A DNA stretch of 64,000 bases. Origin: Archilochus colubris (taxonomy: Eukaryota > Chordata > Aves > Apodiformes > Trochilidae). The notes under the pieces were generated by a model. That model saw only the letters and a program-made list of their open reading frames with translations. It was not told where the DNA came from and ran no database searches. The stretch lies in the NCBI GenBank assembly GCA_023079485.1, contig CM041083.1, positions 155,638,552 to 155,702,551 of the forward strand. Direction: 5' to 3'. Below are positions 37,735-49,352 of this stretch, piece by piece (the first letter of the stretch is position 1; every line of letters starts with the position of its first letter). The translations under genes and the position numbers were made by a program.

Positions 37735-38024
37735 CAATCCAGATTTTTATTCTGAGTTTAAAGTCATATGGTATGGAACACTCCTTTGATCAGTTGGAAT
37801 CAACTGTCCCAGCCATGTCCCCCTCCCAATTTCCTCTGCATCCTCAGTGCATCCACTGGTGGGGAGGTGTGTAAAGCAGAAACAGAGCTGATGCTGTGTA
37901 AGCAGTGCTCAGCAATAGAAAAACATTGCTGTGTTATCAATACTGTTTTGGTCACAGTATCAAAACATATATCTGTACTAGCCACTGTGCAGAAAATAAA
38001 CACTACCAAGACAAAAACAGCACA
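37735..38024 (-). mobile_element. Partial LTR of an avian ERV, family B, copy 3
   Basis: Minus strand starts TGTGCTGTTTTTGTC at 38024. Shared family-B blocks are GCACAGTGGCTAGTAC, ATATGTTTTGATACTG, TATTGATAACACAGC, ATTGCTGAGCACTGCTTACA, a TTTCTGCTTTACACACC block, GGGAGGGGGACATGGC, GTTCCATACCATATGAC, then a TATA-like GAATAAAAATC near 37750. It ends soon after the TATA-like box. Open frames of 94 (plus) and 110 (minus) codons lie across it and are by-products of the LTR sequence. Confidence 0.8.
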
Positions 38025-38236
38025 CCACTTTAAGATGACAATACCATGCTGAGAAGTCATTTCACTGATGGTGATGATAATGCCCCCCCATAACTGTGTG
38101 ACTAATTCTTCATTTCTGAGAATGTTTTTCATCTGGTCATTGCATACTAATGTTTATCAAATCAGTAACTGTTTTCATGTTCTTTTTTTTTTTTGATTTT
38201 TAATGACTGAGTTGTCTTACAGACCTTACCAATGAT
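38025..38236. other. Short non-coding spacer
   Basis: AT-rich spacer with a T-run at about 38184-38194; nothing else seen. Confidence 0.5.
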
Positions 38237-38836
38237 ATTTTTTTCAGTTGACAAGGGATAACTTTTTGCTACTAATTCTCTGCAGCTATCTCTCTACCAA
38301 AACTGCTACCAACTTTGGCCTTCTGTTCCCCCTATCAGTTGGATACCTCTACACTGCTGACTCTCCACAGAGACAACTGTATCCCAATTGTCAGCTGGTC
38401 CATCACCCTTCTGCACCAATGCTGCTTCTTTGCGCACATGTCAAGTTCTGCAAAGACTTTGAACAGCAGAAGGGGCTCTTGTGGCATCATGGGGATCCCT
38501 AAGTGTCTGGCAGGACACAGTCTTTCACAGGAAGTGGAGAGGCAACCACCAGCAAGCTTGTTCCTACCCTAACTTTGCTGAGCTCAGTGGGTGAGTGGAG
38601 AAGAAGTGACATGGTGCCAAGCAGCAGGGGTAAGTAGTGGCATGATGCCATGTGGCAGGGAGAAGATCAGCAGGGTGTTGGGGACGAGGGGTGCTGAGCC
38701 CTGAGTCATCTGCTGATTGGTGTGTAGCTGTACCAAAAGAGAATTTTCTGTGTAGAGATGTCTGGTGGCCACTTGGCAGTGGGCAGCTGGCAGCAGATAG
38801 TTGTTCTAGACCTCTTTCAGGAATTTTAAAATAAAG
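38237..38836. other. Unclassified GC-richer block ending in AATAAA
   Basis: About 600 bp markedly richer in G and C than its surroundings, with plus-strand AATAAA at about 38831-38836 at its right edge. Four overlapping frames of 60-96 codons on both strands show no family signature, which fits non-coding GC-rich sequence. It may be an old LTR or another retroelement. It lies 200 bp from a family-B LTR. Confidence 0.35.
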
Positions 38837-41800
38837 AAACAAACACAGGGTCAAATTTTATTTAATTAATTTTAAAATTTGTATTTTCATCTGTCTTTTC
38901 AGACTTTACACTTTCAATTCTATCTAATGTTTGCCATTTGGTTTTTCATGCTTTAAGATTCTGAATTATATTACAAAATGGATTCACAGTGGTCTAAATA
39001 TGGTATGTTGACATTATTATATTTAGAGACCAGATATATTATATTAAAATAAAAGCAAATTATTTTAGTAGATCTGCATTCCCTAGTCTTTTTTTATATT
39101 CATTATTAGTTTGATAATTAACATTTCTGTCTCTTTTTTGTTGTTTTAAGAACATTGTATACTAGGTCTATATTTATCAAGGTTGTCTTCTCTAGCCTTT
39201 TAAGTACTGTCATAAGCCTAACTTTCAGTATGCTGTAACTTTTCCAGTGTAAAACAGATGGTTGAAAAAAGCACCATAAATTTTTTTGCTCTTTTGTCCA
39301 TTTTTTCTAAACAACTTTGATGTCAATTTGAGTAAACTTATAACATAAAAATGTCTATGGTCCATAAATGTGCTTTTAGATTCTCCAGAATTACATTAGG
39401 GAAATACATAACTTTCCCACTGTTGCATACCTGTACTGCTGTAAACTTGACTTTTTCCTTATTTGTATTTTATTTTTACTGTTTTCTTCAGTATTTCTGA
39501 AAGTATTGAATTCTGAAGAGGTGAGAGATTTGTGGGCAAAGGTGAGGGACACAGAAAATTTTGAGGTTTTTTGGGTTTTTTTCTATATTCAAAGAGGGAA
39601 AGGATACCTCACTAAGTAAAAATACATTTAATTAATTTAAACAGGAATCTGTTGGAATATGTCATCCAAATGCTTCATATTAAAGAAAATATATTTTTTG
39701 CAACGAATAATATTGATCTAGTATTTGGAATATTAGTTTCAATATAAGTAGTCAAGCTGTCCCAGAGGTCTGTAGAATGCAGTCTCTATACTTTGATAAG
39801 AAACTGGTAAAAACAACAACCAAAAATTGCATGTCATCTTAAACAATCTTGTCTTCTAATTTCCTAACATAAAGCTATTTAAGAGTCTCCAAGAAAGGTA
39901 AGTGAAGGAAATTTTTCATCCCACTTAAATGCCAAATACTGTAAAAACTCATCTACTTCTTGTTCCATTATTTATGTCATCTTTTCAAATATAAGATGTA
40001 AAGAGGAATGTTTATTATCCCAGCAGACAAGTATATTTCTTTATCAATTTAGCTCTTAATGCTGTGAGATCCTCAAGGAACTTTCTGTCCAATTAAAGAA
40101 GACACTGCATTGACACTTGACTTCTTTCTGTGAAAAGTTCTTTAGTTAAAAGTAATTATTTGAAGCCATGCACAGACAAAAGGCTAAAAAAAAATATTAG
40201 TTACAGTTTTCAAAATCAAAGTAGAACATCTTGGCTTGGCGAGAAAATATGACTCATTTGCATATGATAAATTTGCCAGAATTGCTTATTAGAGTCAAAA
40301 CTTTTAAGACTTAATAGTTTCACTTGCCAATTATTTTTTTTTTCTTCCAAAGACATGGCTCTCTATCCCTTTCTTTAGGGTAAACATTCAAGGTATTTTT
40401 TTTCAATGGCAACTAGGTATGAATGTCAGCTTTAAAATTTGTGCAATGTTTTAAGTGGACAAAATAAAGGTCTTTGTTTCTTTCTGATCACCCTTCCCAA
40501 CCATGTTCTTCAGGTCAGCTTCTGCCTCTAATGTTTGCAAATGTGATATAAATAGATACATGTGACTTTGACACTCTATAAAAATGACACAGATTACACA
40601 GTGTTTGTACAAGGCTGTAAGCATTCATGAAAGGGACTGAACTGATTCTGTTTATCAATGAAAAGTTTACAAGGGAAGAGGAGAAACCAAGACAAAATGG
40701 TACTTTATTTCAGAATGTTCTTTTTGAACAAAAGAAAATCATGAGAAAAAGGTTCCACTTAGACTCAAAAATTTTGTTATTTTTATATAAAACCTATTTC
40801 TTGTAAGAGTGAAAAATTATGCACAAATGAATTTTCAAATTCAGAAAAAAAGTTAATAACTGTTTTAAACTGCAAAAAGGAAAACATTGGGTGACAGAAT
40901 CTGAAAATAATGGAAAATATTTCATAGCTTCTCAAAAATTATGGTTTTTCATTTGAAAATCTCAAAATGTCCTCAACATAATGTTTAAAGATTTTTATTC
41001 ATTTTATGCATTACTTAATCAGAATAAAAAAGATTAAATAGCAACAAACAAATATAAGTGCACATAAACACCAATACATATATATTTAATATTATGCAAT
41101 AAACATATCTCACACTATAATGTCCTTACATCTGAGTAGCAAAATAGTCCCCTCCATAATCAGCCTTTAATAAACCCAACACTGCAAAAAGCAGTGATAC
41201 ATATTTTCAGTTGTTTTCTTGTATGAAAATTATTATTGTCTTCTTCAATCTGAATTTCTCACATGCATTTCATTTTTACATAAATAATGTGTTTATATGA
41301 ATATGATTTAAAAGTCTGCATTTTGCAAACAGATAACACTCGTTTGGAGAAGTCAAACTGAATGGTAAATAATACACACCTGGCAAGGCAGTACAGGCTG
41401 ATACTGGCAATGAGAAGAGGAATTTATCTGCTGGAACAGATTGATCTTGATTAATGCAAAATAATAATATTAATACTAGTCATAGTGATTGGTAAATAGA
41501 GAAGATACCTTCTTTTTCTCCAACTTTATTTTTCAAAGCGCTATCATGATTGGCCTTCTCAATCTCAGAAGCCATGGACCGTCAATGACTCTAATGATCA
41601 GAGCCAAAAAGACCCATAGTATACATAAACAGACCTAATTATACTAGGATTTGCTAATATATTTGATTAATGCCTGATTCTTAGTTATTAACAGATTAGT
41701 TTAACTACCAGAAGGACCTAAAAAAAAAATTCTTTAAGTTTTGAGATCTTCCTTTCACATCAAATCTATTTGAATACTTCGGTCACAGGAGTTCATCTTT

Positions 41801-42391
41801 CATCTGTAACAGTGCAACACCAGAAGTTGGTATCCTTGTTGTCGTGGTTTGCATTTTTATGTTATAATTACCAAACACATAAATCAAATGTACTGCACAC
41901 TACTTCTAAATATAAAATAGCATTTCAGCTCCAAGTGAAGGAACATAATGCTCTGACAGAAATGCACTTATACTTTACTAATATTTATCTGCATAGAAGA
42001 AAGCTTTCATTGCAATTAAATTCCAATCTGTTTATCATGCTATAAAATTAATTTTATTTTGCATTTCTACCTCTATTTCAAGCAAACATGGATAAGAAGG
42101 ATTAGTTACCTTGTTTGAACAATGAAGGTCAGCAAATACTGAAAAATCCCAACCAATATGATTTTGGCAAATAATCAGATTTGTAAAGACATTTCTTTCA
42201 TATATAATAATATTAATTTTATGAAAATATTTTATTATGTTTATCTTTGGATAAAATGATGAAGTGATACACTGATATATATCCTAAATGAAAGATAATA
42301 ATTGCTTCCTGAGGAGAGAGCAAGACTTCTAGTAGAAAAGGAGTGAAATCTTCAGAAGAAGAAGGAATATACCAAGTAGACCTGTTAAAAT

Positions 42392-42416
42392 AGAAACTGC
42401 CTAATTGGCAGTTTCT
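42392..42416. repeat. Hairpin, 10-bp perfect stem
   Basis: AGAAACTGCC, spacer TAATT, then GGCAGTTTCT. A further AGAAACTG copy follows at about 42424. Confidence 0.85.
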
Positions 42417-43250
42417 GCCTAAAATAGAAACTGTCCAGGTTTTCTGGACTGCAACATATAAGAATCAATGGCAGAAAACCTATATAGTACTGAGGATTAT
42501 GTATTATTTTGTACTCCTTGAAGGGGAAATTAAAATTCAAGTTCAGGTTGTGTACATCTATTAAAGTAACCCTCTAGACAAGGTTCATACAGTCAATCTG
42601 AAACTGTTGACCCTCCTGATATTATGGTTTACTCCTTATAATTCATAATGTCCTAAATTTTCAGAAGTTTAGCCTGGCACTGGATGGTTAACTACGCATA
42701 ACCTAGTTTTAGCAAAGGTTCTATAGTAACTACAAAGTCTCTCCCACCAACCACTGAACTACTTAGTTAAAGACAAAATCAGTAGAGGTTATTTTGCAGC
42801 TCTATATATAGATTTATGCACCAGTAAGGGAACAGAAGGTGGTTTTGAGGGCACAGTGTAGAGGACTTATAAATGAGGCTGATTCAGTCTTAAAAGCAAT
42901 CCTTGACTGGACTGATACTCATTAACACTACACATTACCATTTGCTACTTATTCACTATAAAGGACTACCAACACATGACAAAACAATATTTAACAAATT
43001 TGTCCTAAACTACCAATAAGTATAAAATATGGTGGGACTCATAGTTAGCAAGCACTGGTGACTGTGAACCATGATAATTTTTAGTCACCAAGTAAGTTAT
43101 TATGCACTTTGGCAAGGAAAATGGAGCTGAAGCTCAGATGTCTTCTGTATTCCCCACCTTCCCTGTCAGTACTGATGCTCCATACTCTTCTGTCCCCACT
43201 CCCAAAGAGAAAGCACTGATTTCATCTGGTCTGGGTATATTATTTTTGTG

Positions 43251-43453
43251 AACAGAACTTTTCATGATTTTGCCTATTCTGACAGATAATACTGGTTTTA
43301 TCAGGTCACACAGCCCATACCTACTCTGCAAGATTACTTTGTTTTAACCAGACATTTTATGATTTTGCCTATTCTGACAGATGATACTGGTTTTATCAGG
43401 TCACACAGTCCATACCCACTCTGCAAGATTACTTTGTTTTAACCAGACACTTT
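43251..43453. repeat. 95-bp tandem duplication
   Basis: Unit 1 is 43251-43345, unit 2 is 43346-43440, and a third partial unit (AACCAGACA-like) starts at 43441. Apart from a few differences in the first 15 bases, I count three substitutions between the two full units. This is high for old neutral DNA, so the duplication is recent or recurrently homogenised. Confidence 0.93.
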
Positions 43454-45014
43454 AATTGCTCACTCTTGCAAATTTTACCTCTTGCACATATTTTTTCTGA
43501 ACCCTTTTTTCCACTTGTCACTTTGTGCTTTTGTTTACTCATGATGCTAAAATGTTATGAGTATTACAAAATTCTCATACGCTGTCTGGATTATGATTGC
43601 TTATGTCTGCATTCACAGCAGGATTCACATAATAGCTATATTTGTTCCTCTGTACTACTGAATACAAAAGACGAAAAATTACCAATCCTTGTCCCCCAAA
43701 TCAAACAACTATTTATTTGGTTGGGTAACATCAATGATACTTGAGACTAGACTTAGTCCTACTAAGCTTTACACAGAAACATTTACTCAAATCAGTTCGA
43801 AACACAGCTAGTGATAAAGCTACTAACTAAGCACTGCAAACAATCAACAGTCAGGGATGTCTGGGCTTGTACCTTGGTCTCATTTCTATAATATTATAGA
43901 AAAAGTCAGGAGTTCCTAGGTTAGGCTTTCTTAACAGTTCAGAGGGTCCCAGTGAACAACATACAGGTGCTTATATTGACTTTATGTCCCAGTTAAGTTT
44001 GTTCCTTAATGGCAGACTCAAAACTATGTAACTTTACTGGGGAACTTTTTCCACTTTTATTTCATTCACAGCAAAAATCTCTACTCAGTTATATTAACCA
44101 CAATGGCAGTAACTTTTTTTTTTCCATGTGTTGCTGAATACCATTTGCTTTCCTCTGTACCAGCTCCTGATTATAAAAATATTAATATTTTCTGAGACCA
44201 GTGCCTCAACTGTCAAATGGTTTTTGCTAACCTCTCCCTTTGGTTGCCTAAGCCAAGTGCTAAGGACTCAGCTGAGGCTTCTCTGTGTCTGCTTTCTTCC
44301 CAGCACAGAGTATTTTTTCCCCATGTTTGTCTACGAAGATTTGAATTTATTGAAAATTATTTGCCAGCCACAAAATGCTCAATTGCACTTTTACTGATCC
44401 AAAGTGTTTTAGACTCAGATGAGATAAATTAAATGAAAATAATCACAAAATTAGAAGAAAAGAATCCATTTTATTTTTAGTCTACACTTTGGTTACTAAT
44501 TATCTATTACTTATCTTGTGGCAAAGGGGCAACATACCAGAAACTTCTTTGCTTTCTCTATTAGTCAGATATAAACGCACCTTTTTTGAGGATTATAGGT
44601 GAAGAGAAAGTCAAGATAATTGTTTTTTTCTGCTTAAAATGATGATTATAACAATATTAATTCACCTAAGTTGACTGATATCATCCAGATGATTCAGAGG
44701 GTTTGTAGCCATTGAATTACAATTTTTCTATCCTATGCTTCTTAATGGTGAGCTAAATCTATTTTTTTGTTATTGTTCATAATTCTTTTCTTACACCTTT
44801 TATGGAATTGATTTATGAACATATGGTTTCATCAGATATTACATATAGATATATATATATGTATATAATACATGGAAAGAATAGCTGATATCCTCTAGAA
44901 CAGTGTTTTGGGATCTAGCTTCTAGACCTGAGAGAGCTTCTTATCAGCCCTTGATCCTTCAAGTAACTGGAACTACCACTCAAAATGTGTCATGCACATC
45001 GAGGGTTGTGGAAG

Positions 45015-45643
45015 GAGAGATGGACTCAGAGTGGTTGGAGAGCAGCCAGGCAGAAAGGGACCTGGGAGTCTGGATTGACAGGAAGCTGAACATGAGCCAG
45101 CAGTGTGCCCAGGTGGCCAAGAAGGCCAATGGCATCCTGGCATGTATCAGAAACAGCATCACCAGCAGGTCCAAGGAGGTGATTCTGCCCCTGTACTCAG
45201 CCCTGGTAAGGCCACACCTTGAGTACTGTGTTCAGTTCTGGGCCCCTCAGCTCAAGAAGGATATTGAGGTCCTCGAACAGGTCCAAAGGAGGGCAACCAA
45301 GCTGGTGAAGGGACTTGAACACAGATCCTATGAGGAGAGGCTGAGGGAGCTGAGGCTGTTCAGCCTGAAGAAGAGGAGGCTCAGGGGAGACCTCATTGCT
45401 CTCTACAACTACCTGAAAGGAGGATGGAGCCAGGCGGGGGTTGGTCTCTTTTCCCAGGCAACTCTCAGTAAGACAAGAGGGCATGGTCTTAAATTGTGCC
45501 GGGGGAAGTTCAGATTGGCTATTAGAAAGAATTTTTTCATGGAAAGGGTGATCAGACATTGGAACGGCTGCCTGGGGAGGTGGTGGACTCTTCGTCCCTG
45601 GAGACATTTAAAAAGCGACTCGATATGGCACTCAGTGCCATAG
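45015..45643 (+). pseudogene. CR1 ORF2 C-terminal fragment (reverse transcriptase), decayed
   Basis: An open frame of about 210 CR1 codons, continuous with upstream non-CR1 codons back to 44903. It shows the conserved CR1 ORF2 words [70 protein letters not shown] and [10 protein letters not shown]. The catalytic palm with its aspartates lies further 5' in full-length CR1 and is absent here. A single-base frame break at about 45567 puts the last 25 codons out of register. No promoter or ATG is required or seen, and it cannot make an active protein. Confidence 0.93.
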
Positions 45644-45731
45644 TCTAGTGACTGTGGCGGTAGTTGATCAAGGGTTGGACTCGATGATCTCTGAGGTCCC
45701 TTCCAACCCAGCCTATTCTATGATTCTATGA
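45015..45731 (+). mobile_element. CR1 LINE copy, 5'-truncated, best preserved in the window
   Basis: A 717-bp CR1 copy that includes the C-terminal part of ORF2 (reverse transcriptase), the 3' UTR (ggttggactcgatgatctct at 45675) and the terminal octamer repeat ATTCTATGATTCTATGAC (45714-45731). It is 5'-truncated, as most CR1 copies are because of incomplete reverse transcription. Its open frame is annotated separately. Confidence 0.96.
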
Positions 45732-46839
45732 CTCAGGTCACATTTTTTTATGTTATACCTGGAACAATTTCCCAGTCCCTGACATTGGTTCTCTCAGCTG
45801 ACTGGATCCAGGTAAATATTTAAGGCAAGATTTTACAGGCTCCAAATCTGGCCCCTGGTGGGTTGTGTTTTCTATAAAGGAATTCATGGATGCAGAGAGG
45901 TGCAAGCTTTGTCTTGCTGCTACTGTGAGCAATCTGCTATGTCATGACAAAACATCATCTGTCATTCTGACCCCTGCTCATTCCTTCTGGGAGCCCAATA
46001 GGGAAGGGCAAGAGTTGTGCCCTGCATCCCGTGACACAAATTGCTATCTTTCCCCTTCCACCCTGAGGTCTGTCAGGTTGTTGCCACCGGCTGTTTACCC
46101 TCTTTATCCTTCTTTGTACATATTCTACATAGTTATTGTTTTTCTCACTTTCAAATAATGTAAAACTTCTGAGAGTGACCTTTCTTCTCAATAGCAGCAG
46201 TACACTCCCATCTAATTTATTTGTAATCCAGTTGTGTTTTTTTCAGAGAAAATTTAATAGAAGAAAACTGTAGTGAGATCTCATACTACTTTGAAGTTAT
46301 AGTTTAGTGAGATAAACATCCCTGATTTATTAGCACAATTTCCAATTTTATTGTAAGTAATTAATGTAAAAACTCACTTGCCAAAATAAATGAGCACAGT
46401 ATATTTTGTGTGGAAGCAACGTTGGTGGTGAATTGCATTTGTGGCCTTAGCCACTTGCAAAAAAAACTCAGTAGTTTGTGATGAGTCTTGTAAATATTAC
46501 TATGAATTAGAAAACTTTCATTTGTCTGGACTGTTTTGTCAAGGGTAGTTAGAGTTTCAGTTTATTATAGTGTCTCTAAAGGAGCAATTAGCAAGTTCTA
46601 GTTCTACACATCTCCAAATGAAACATTGTGGAAAACTGAAATTTATTTTGAAAACATCTCTTGATTAGTTTGCTCTGGAGTAATATAACACTAATTTCCT
46701 CATTCCCCACTCCTTTCCTTCATGTGTTAGCCATTGTTGCTATAGCAAGAGCCATAGTATCAGACTCATCTATTTTGGGATACAAATAGTCAAGGGATGT
46801 GGATGTGGTCAAAGGACTTTCCTTGTACTAAGAACCTTG
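45732..46839. other. Non-coding DNA, partly less AT-rich
   Basis: 45780-46170 is richer in G and C and carries frames of 97 (plus) and 78 (minus) codons without any family signature. The rest is AT-rich and featureless. Confidence 0.5.
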
Positions 46840-47165
46840 AAGTACTCTCTCGACCTGTGGGCCACACTTCTTTTTGTCCAGCCCAGGATATGTTTGGCTT
46901 TCTAGGCTGCAAGTGTACATTTTATGGCTCGTGACCAATTTTTCACCCATAAGTACCCCTGCAGGTTTGCTCCCAACCCATTCATTCCCCAGTCTGTACT
47001 GGCACTTGTGATTGCTCCAATCCAAGTACAAGACCTTTCACTTGTCCTTGTTGAACTTCATGTGGTTTGCACACTCCTCAAGTCTGCTGAGATCCCTCTG
47101 GATGACATCCTTTCACTCAAGCACATCAAGTGCAGCACTCAGCTTGCTGTCAGCCACAGAAGGTA
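46840..47165 (-). mobile_element. CR1 LINE fragment from the reverse-transcriptase region
   Basis: A minus-strand piece lying 5' of the usual truncated tails. Its translation gives YLDWSNHKCQYRLGNEW at the end of the RT domain, and upstream codons correspond to the segment after the catalytic aspartates, including an IQRDLSRLE word. Typical complementary words are ttcacttgtccttgttgaac at 47037 and gctgagatccctctggatga at 47085. Stops break the frame. It has no 3' tail and is therefore an internal remnant. Confidence 0.8.
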
Positions 47166-48040
47166 TTCTTATGTTACTGAAAATTCTGTATCAGTGTCTG
47201 TGCTACTAATATAATGTAGTCATACTTCCTGAAGCTGTTCAAAGCTACAGCTAGATTTAAATAACATAAATTGTTTATATTGAGACAAAATTTGAAGACT
47301 TATTATTCATTGTCTTCTGAATCAGTAATGCATTCTATAAATAACAGCCACACTACAGAATGCCGTACGTCTGATGGCTCTATTCTTGATATCCTGTTTT
47401 GTGTTTCTCATATTTTTCTCTTATTTTCTGGTCTATGGCAGTACTTATAACTTTTTACAGATTCCTTGCTTCTTTGAAAAAAAGAAATATTAACACAACC
47501 CTACAGGGACCTGTTAAACACTTTTAAACAGTCAGATGAATGTTATCATCTGTTTATTCACCATTCAAAGCTTCAAAAACTCTGTAAGTCTGGAACAAAA
47601 TATGTGAGAGTTGTCCATGGCTTTATTAATTTATTTATTTCCATTTCAGTTGCTTCTCCTGTTCCTGAAGGCAAGATTAAGAATATTTAAGAAAAAAAAT
47701 AAAAGCTTTTCATCTCATGCTCTGGGGACAGAAAAGTTCTTTTGGAGTTCCTTGGCAGAATAATGATGACCCTAAGTTGTACTTACAAGCAAGTACGTCT
47801 TTTTTAATAGAATGTTAAAGTTATCATAACACAGAATTTCATTATCAGAATAGCACAGAATTTTTATAAACAGAACCAATGTTCTGCAGAGAACCTGTTT
47901 TGCAGAGAACTATTTGCTTTTATGTATTTAAAAACTCTAGTTAATTTATAATAAAATTCATTAATTTTTAAAGCTTAACTAAATATCTCAGCTTTCTCCT
48001 CTCTAAAATGAATCTTAATTGTTTTAAAGCTTAATTATAA
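47166..48040. other. AT-rich non-coding DNA
   Basis: Nothing recognised. Confidence 0.55.
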
Positions 48041-48305
48041 AGGCAGCTGCTCCATCTCTTGTATAATTTTATTTGCTATTCCCTGTACCTTTTCTGCTTC
48101 TACTGTAAGGTCTCTGAAATGCAGATGCCAGAATGGCACAGTTTTTAAGATGTCAACACAGCAAGGTTTTGTACAGCATCAAAACGATGACCTGATTTTT
48201 GTTAGCAGACTTTTTTGGCAGATCTTGCATATTTACCCAATGATTTCAGACAACTGACAATGTCTCCAATCTCCACTTACCTGTAAGAGCTAACATTTTT
48301 ACCAC
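48041..48305 (-). mobile_element. Very old CR1/L3-type LINE fragment
   Basis: Diverged minus-strand sequence whose order of words (ctccatctcttgtataattt at 48050, a ccctgtaccttttctgcttc block at 48081, a cagaatggcacagttttta block, and the catcaaaacgatgacctgat block at 48178) follows an ancient CR1 lineage shared by reptiles and birds, from memory. It is clearly older than the other CR1 copies here. Confidence 0.55.
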
Positions 48306-49347
48306 TGTATATTTATATACAATAAAAATAGTATTTATTCCCTAAAATGATTACCTTGAGGTTTTTTTTATAACTTCCCAAGCATGGGAAGTTATGCCTT
48401 AGTTTCTGAAATAATTTCTGTTCTTTTTTGCTGAAAAAAACATCCAATTTTTTTTTCTTATAAGAACTGTTCCACACTTTCGGACTGTCTCTCAACAACT
48501 GATTTAATTTAAAAAAAAAATAATATTTTCCAAAGTGTTATATTTTTATGGTCATATAGAGAATTATAATTTTTTGTCAAAGTATTTCAGTTATTGTCCA
48601 TGAACTCTCATTACATTCCTAAATAGCTGTTCCAAAAGTAGGTTGTTTGTTGTTTGGTGGGGTTTTTTTTAGGAAACAAACCAATCATTTTTCATTTACA
48701 TTTCTATGCCTATGACACTTGTGTTCTGTGGATATTTGCTATTTCTTGTCCTAATGATTCATCTTCTGGAACAAAATTCTCAGTTATAGAATCTGACTTT
48801 GAACATAAGCTGTTGTTATTCAAAACAAAATGTTGAGAAAGGATAGATAGTAATTTTGCCTGTTAGGTAAAAGAAAATAAAATTAAAAGCTATCTACTTA
48901 AATCTAATGAGACTGATAGCCTTAATCATCTTTGCAAGTTTTATTTTTTTCCCATTTTAACGAGAGAACAGGCTATATAGTGCTACTAGCATATTTTTAT
49001 GAATTATGTATTTTTTTGTTCAGAGGTCTCAAATATGTTTCCATTCTTCTGCACATTCGTTACACCTGTGTAAACAGTTGTGCAATTCTACTTGAATTAA
49101 ATAACATAAAACAAATTTTGAAAATAAACAGAAGTAGGTTTTTAATAGCTTTGTTCTCTTTTTTTGTTTGTTATATTTGATTTTTCTTGCCATCATCTGG
49201 CATGCTTACTTCCAAAAGTCTGGTTTGTTTGTTTCATATTTGAGTATGTATTACTGTTAAAGTTCTCTATAAACAACACAATAAGATAAACAAATTTTTG
49301 GAGTGTTAAGTCTTTTTTCAAATTTTTCTTACAGCGTCAGAGACATT
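48306..49347. other. AT-rich non-coding DNA with a hairpin
   Basis: Contains the perfect hairpin at 48370-48395 and a G/T-rich patch at 48636-48672. The 82-codon frame at 48932-49180 is hydrophobic and AT-driven. A splice-acceptor-like run (tttttcttacag) ends at 49334, just before the LTR. Confidence 0.55.
48370..48395. repeat. Hairpin, 11-bp perfect stem, 4-base loop
   Basis: ATAACTTCCCA, loop AGCA, then TGGGAAGTTAT. A T-run precedes it on the plus strand, so it would resemble an intrinsic terminator only on the opposite strand; in a bird genome that has no such meaning. Confidence 0.9.
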
Positions 49348-49352
49348 CTCAC
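49348..49352. repeat. Target-site duplication, left copy (LTR family C)
   Basis: CTCAC, identical to 50016-50020 on the other side of the LTR. Confidence 0.75.

Larger units (their letters stand above)
38837..45014. other. Long AT-rich non-coding stretch
   Basis: About 6 kb. It contains an inverted repeat at 42392-42416, a 95-bp tandem duplication at 43251-43453 and TA-rich sequence at 44847-44866. Frames of 65-92 codons have no family resemblance. A possible tiny CR1-like scrap near 43930-43970 is too short to call. Confidence 0.55.

Noticed and set aside
37768..38132. Overlapping 94- and 110-codon genes
   Set aside because: Both are read across a family-B LTR that aligns with 8796-9130 and 20835-21131.
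43930..43970. Tiny CR1 fragment
   Set aside because: Only one short word (gggtcccagtgaacaacata) resembles CR1; too little to call.
44903..45014. Host exon fused upstream of the CR1 reverse-transcriptase frame
   Set aside because: The frame only happens to be open before the CR1 boundary at about 45015; no splice site or family signal supports it.
48370..48395. Intrinsic transcription terminator
   Set aside because: A hairpin beside a T-run is meaningful in bacteria; the context here is vertebrate nuclear DNA.
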